A stretch of 64,000 bases of DNA from Pelodera strongyloides (taxonomy: Eukaryota; Nematoda; Chromadorea; Rhabditida; Rhabditidae). The stretch covers positions 1 through 64,000 of the forward strand of contig JAANDG010000581.1 of the NCBI GenBank assembly GCA_036852015.1, in the 5' to 3' direction. Below the pieces are notes generated by a model. The model saw only the letters and a list, made by a program, of their open reading frames with translations, searched no databases and was not told where the DNA came from. The stretch's first letter is position 1, and each line of letters begins with the position of its first letter. Below, piece by piece: positions 60,518-64,000 of this stretch. A program made the translations under genes and the position numbers.

Positions 60518-63464
60518 AACTGTTAACTATTTTGTGTCCGGGAAGACCCTAAGAGTCTGTTCTCATACACTGAGTCTTCTGAACCTGCCAAATGCCTTTG
60601 TATGCTAAAGTGACGTTGTAAGGTTCTTTGGAACTTTTTACTGTTAACCCGGGGTTAGTTGAGAACCTGGGCAGTTACATATGCCGATAAGGGCCCTGCC
60701 CCCTTAATTTTCTGAATGTGCCATTTTTCTCTGGCACTTTATGGGGCGAATATGGGCCAAATTGCTTGTAATCCGATATCTGAAAGGGCCCGGTAAGGCG
60801 GCAGGAGAAATTACCGGGTGCCCAGTAGCAAATTGAGGAAATAAATCAGCGACCGCCGGTGCCGGATCCGTTTGTTGGGTAATGCTTGGCCCACCCCAAT
60901 TCATAAGGCCCATACTTAATCGGTTATATAGCCCGTCGACCATTAGTGCCTTAGATGGCTGAAAGTTTACGCAAGTATGGAAGCTTTTGGGACATAGAGG
61001 CTTCTGATCGTTATACATTTAAGAGACTATCTCGATGGGGTTAAAGAGCTAGTTGAATCAGATGCGAAGCTGTTAACAAGCGTTATTTTGAAGTATTAGA
61101 GAGAGAATATAGTTTTGGGCGCTGAAGCTGAAAATCGCTGAATGTGCCGATTCTAATTTCCAATTATGATGCGTTCATAATCTCGTTTCCACTAATTAGG
61201 TTTCCTAAGTAAACAAATAGTTGGGAGATCGCGTGCCCATTTAGGGTAACTAAACTCACAACTAAGTAACAAAACTCGTCAGGGGCCCCAATATGAAGGT
61301 TTTACTTCAGTTCTTTTAAGATACATGCCCAATGATTTGTCACTATCTCATGTTCATCTGAAAATCAATTTGCATAACGTTACGGAAAATTTGTCCTAAC
61401 TGGCTTTATATGTGGCAGTCGCACCAATTGTATAACCCCGTCGCGGCTCAAGTCTTCATCTTTGGCTCATATTGAGACAAAAGTGGCCGGCATGCTGCCT
61501 CTGTTTGGGATTACTTTAATTGTCGGAATGTATATGACTACAGCCGCGGCGGCCAAAAAATAATGGGCAATTGACTGGCAACTAGCCGAGTGCGCAGTAT
61601 CATAAGCATGGATTAGGAAGTGGTCGCTCTCCAACCTATCCATAATACTCAAGGATTACAAATTGGACGGGAGGAGAGACGAACAAATTTCATGTACGAG
61701 ACGAGAATTAGTTACAGTGAAGAAGCCAATTGTCAGAAGACTTTGCTTCATATCTGGTGCTCCACCATTGATTACCGCACAAATTCCTTCTCTTGTACTA
61801 TACGACAGGTCGGTAAGCACTCCGCGTTAAGACCATAATTGAGGCAGATCGGGGGAATATGGTGGAACTGGAGATGATCCTTTACTAAAAAGAGCGCCAA
61901 TTGAATAAACAACATACTGGTGCGATTATTGTGCTGAATACCAGAAAGCAGTAATGAAATGGTCCATTTGCAGTGAAACAAATCGACTTGCAGTGTGCGA
62001 TATCGGAATAAAATAGTACAAAAATGAGGCGTCTTGGCCGGTTGACGAGCTGTGATCTAGCCAATTGACTACCTCATCGTAGCCAATGAGGCGGTCTAAT
62101 TGACACACAAACTTACAAGTGGAATGAACTAAATGATTTGCTCTAGGCACAGTAAATGAGCCCAAAAACTGAACAATTTCTATTTTTTTTTTGGGAGGGC
62201 AAAAAGAATATAAGATTTGCATTGCAAAATTTCTTAACATTTATTAACACAATTTTTCATGATGTCGTACAATAGATGTGCTTCATTTAATTTAGTTTGC
62301 GGTATTTCATAATAGAAATCGCATGAGCGCAAATAATTAATGCTTAAATTATATGACTTTTTGTATGTTTTGACGTGAAACAATAATAATAATTGCGTAC
62401 ATTCATAATTGTTAATAATCTTGTTTACATTTGCCTGCAGTAATATATTTGGTTTACCAATAATTATCGAGTATTTGAACTGAAAGGTTGCTACTGTTAA
62501 CACAAATGCTGGCTGTACTATATTGGTATGCAAATTAAAACCGGTCTGCTCGCGTTCCATGTTACGGTAGAGTATGCAATAATTTGTCAAATGAGCTGTG
62601 CGTGGACTACACTGATCAATTGGGCGTTAAATGGTAATGGGCAGGAAAAAGAGGTAACAGGTATACCTAATGTGTTATCTGCTGACATTTCTCATAGATA
62701 TTACCACAAAAAATAAACTGCCTAACGCGAGGTACTTTTCCGAAAACAAGCATTTAAATCAGATTTTGTACGATCCACATGTGTTTGGAGGACTGTGCAG
62801 AATTCGAAGCACGTTATTTTGTTGTACGCAAATGAAAAAAAAAATGCATTACATTTTGCTCATATCCAAAAGTGACGGAAAAGTACCTCGCACTGTTGAA
62901 AAGTTGAATCCTCCTTCAATCTAATGTGAATATGAGAAATATTGCAATCTATCACTAACCAATGTCATCAGAAGGTTACTTTTCACTAGTTTAGTATGGT
63001 TGGCCCTCTAAGTGTAACACTCGTCAAGAACGTATGCAGAACGAGTTAGCAGAGAGATAAGAGCATGCAACAAATAAAAGCGTTACCATCGTTAGACGAT
63101 TAACACATTACAGCGATTAAGATAAGGAGGGAAGGGAGAATGTGTGGGAGTTTGGATTCACACTTGTCAGTTCGCAACCGTTAAATACTTCAAGCAACGT
63201 AAGAGTAAACTCTCCGTGAACACAACCTGAACACTTTTCAACGGCTAGCATGCCTTGGAGTGCATATCTGCAGCAAGGCGCTCAACTGAAGCAAAACTTT
63301 TACCAGCATTCTCATTTTCGCACGTTGGCCATTAGTCTGATTAACAAGTTAGAATAATTGTAAGTAATATGAATTACGTACCTTACTGAAGCGAGATGAC
63401 TGCGTTCTGATGACCGCCTGAAATGTTCTGAATTTAATCTTTTTGTGCGTGAAGCTTGAGAGGG

Positions 63465-63540
63465 AGGCGTGGCCTCAAGACGTCGACCAATCAGAGGCCG
63501 ACTTCTTTTCCTCGCACACACCAACTCTGTATAGAGCGCG
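63465..63540 (+). promoter_or_regulatory. Promoter-like GC box, CCAAT box and TATA-like cluster
   Basis: In plus-strand order: GGCGTGGCC at about 63,472, GACGTCGACCAATCAG at about 63,478 (CRE-like half plus CCAAT box), and TGTATAGAGCGC about 40 bp further on. The order and spacing resemble a core promoter for a plus-strand gene extending beyond the window. No transcribed exon can be confirmed in the remaining 450 bp. Confidence 0.3.
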
Positions 63541-63961
63541 TATCTAGTTATCGGGGTACGATACATGCTTCCTATTTGTAAAACAATGAGAGGGGACAAC
63601 TTGTTCATTGTAGTGTTACTTCAAATAAGACCGATGATACTGTGTAACGCAGCCTGGATCTTTCTTTCAACACGATGCTGAAACTATGAAAAATTAATAT
63701 GGACAGGAGAAAATTAATTCGCGAAAGTTTGTGCGCATAGAGTAGTTTATCAGCAACAAAGATAAATTATGATAAGATAAATGGGGATACATTTGTCAAA
63801 TATGACTGTCACTGTATTTTTGAACAAAAATGTATATTCCAGAATTTTTTCAAAGTTGTTTCACATTCAAAACTGTCCAATCATGTCACTAGATTGGCCT
63901 AACTTAAGAACAGAATGTGACAGCGCGGTAATGAAGCAGCGGGTGCAAGTCGAAAAGTGTA

Positions 63962-63999
63962 GGCGCCAGCCTGGGACAAGACACCTGGTCGCTGGCGCC
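63962..63999. repeat. 9-bp inverted repeat at the window edge
   Basis: GGCGCCAGC at 63,962-63,970 and its reverse complement GCTGGCGCC at 63,991-63,999 are separated by 20 nt. This may be the start of a longer inverted repeat or the terminal repeat of an element continuing past the window. Confidence 0.6.
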
Positions 64000-64000
64000 A

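Larger units (their letters stand above)
54730..64000. promoter_or_regulatory. Gene-poor upstream side of the homeobox gene (candidate regulatory domain)
   Basis: About 9 kb without a supported gene, lying 5' of the minus-strand homeobox gene. Open frames up to about 118 codons (62,234-62,590 minus) show no domain. Patches of higher complexity and GC content interrupt AT-rich DNA, for example 56,700-56,870, 60,640-60,960 and 61,420-62,110. Homeodomain-type TAATTA/CAATTG words are common. Long gene-free flanks are usual for developmental regulators, so this is a reasonable place for enhancers, though nothing proves it. Confidence 0.35.

Overview
This window is eukaryotic and most likely comes from a nematode (Chromadorea). 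Coding sequence is split into many exons of about 50-200 bp with short GT-AG introns. Acceptors are mostly TTTCAG-like. Several predicted start codons lie only 2-36 nt after an acceptor-like site, as expected for spliced-leader trans-splicing. The gene families also fit: an Aristaless-type homeobox gene (alr-1-like), a nuclear hormone receptor with a CNGCKG P-box, and a GPAT3/4-type acyltransferase of the nematode acl class. No species can be assigned from sequence alone. Gene density is low, with perhaps 8 supported genes in 64 kb, and the rest is AT-rich and repeat-bearing.

Layout. 0-3.5 kb: decayed copies of an alpha/beta-hydrolase (arylacetamide-deacetylase-like) exon, interleaved with a palindrome-rich repeat and a fold-back element. 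5.7-7.4 kb (+): the 3' part of an unrecognised, possibly CUB-like gene. 7.96-11.67 kb (-): a complete 12-exon acyltransferase of 537 aa, tail-to-tail with the previous gene. 15.0-18.6 kb (-): a complete 13-exon nuclear receptor of 467 aa with two possible C-termini. 18.6-25.9 kb: no convincing gene. 25.9-31.7 kb: four very small genes, two secreted peptides (105 and 43 aa) and two single-pass Cys-rich membrane proteins (89 and 133 aa). 30.2-30.9 kb: a hairpin and short-repeat cluster with Pol III box-like sequences. 31.7-39.0 kb: nothing recognised. 39.1-43.6 kb: a satellite array of about 136-bp monomers in two higher-order blocks, with GC-rich hairpins. 47.4-48.0 kb: a possible MITE and an exact 60-bp triplication. 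49.9-53.8 kb (-): the alr-1-like gene. 54-64 kb: its upstream side, almost gene-free and a good candidate for regulatory DNA.

The intact genes look independent (lipid synthesis, transcriptional regulation, neuronal identity) rather than parts of one pathway. All gene models were built by hand. For the acyltransferase, receptor, homeobox and small genes, the splice phases close exactly across every exon, which is strong internal support. No expression or homology search was available.
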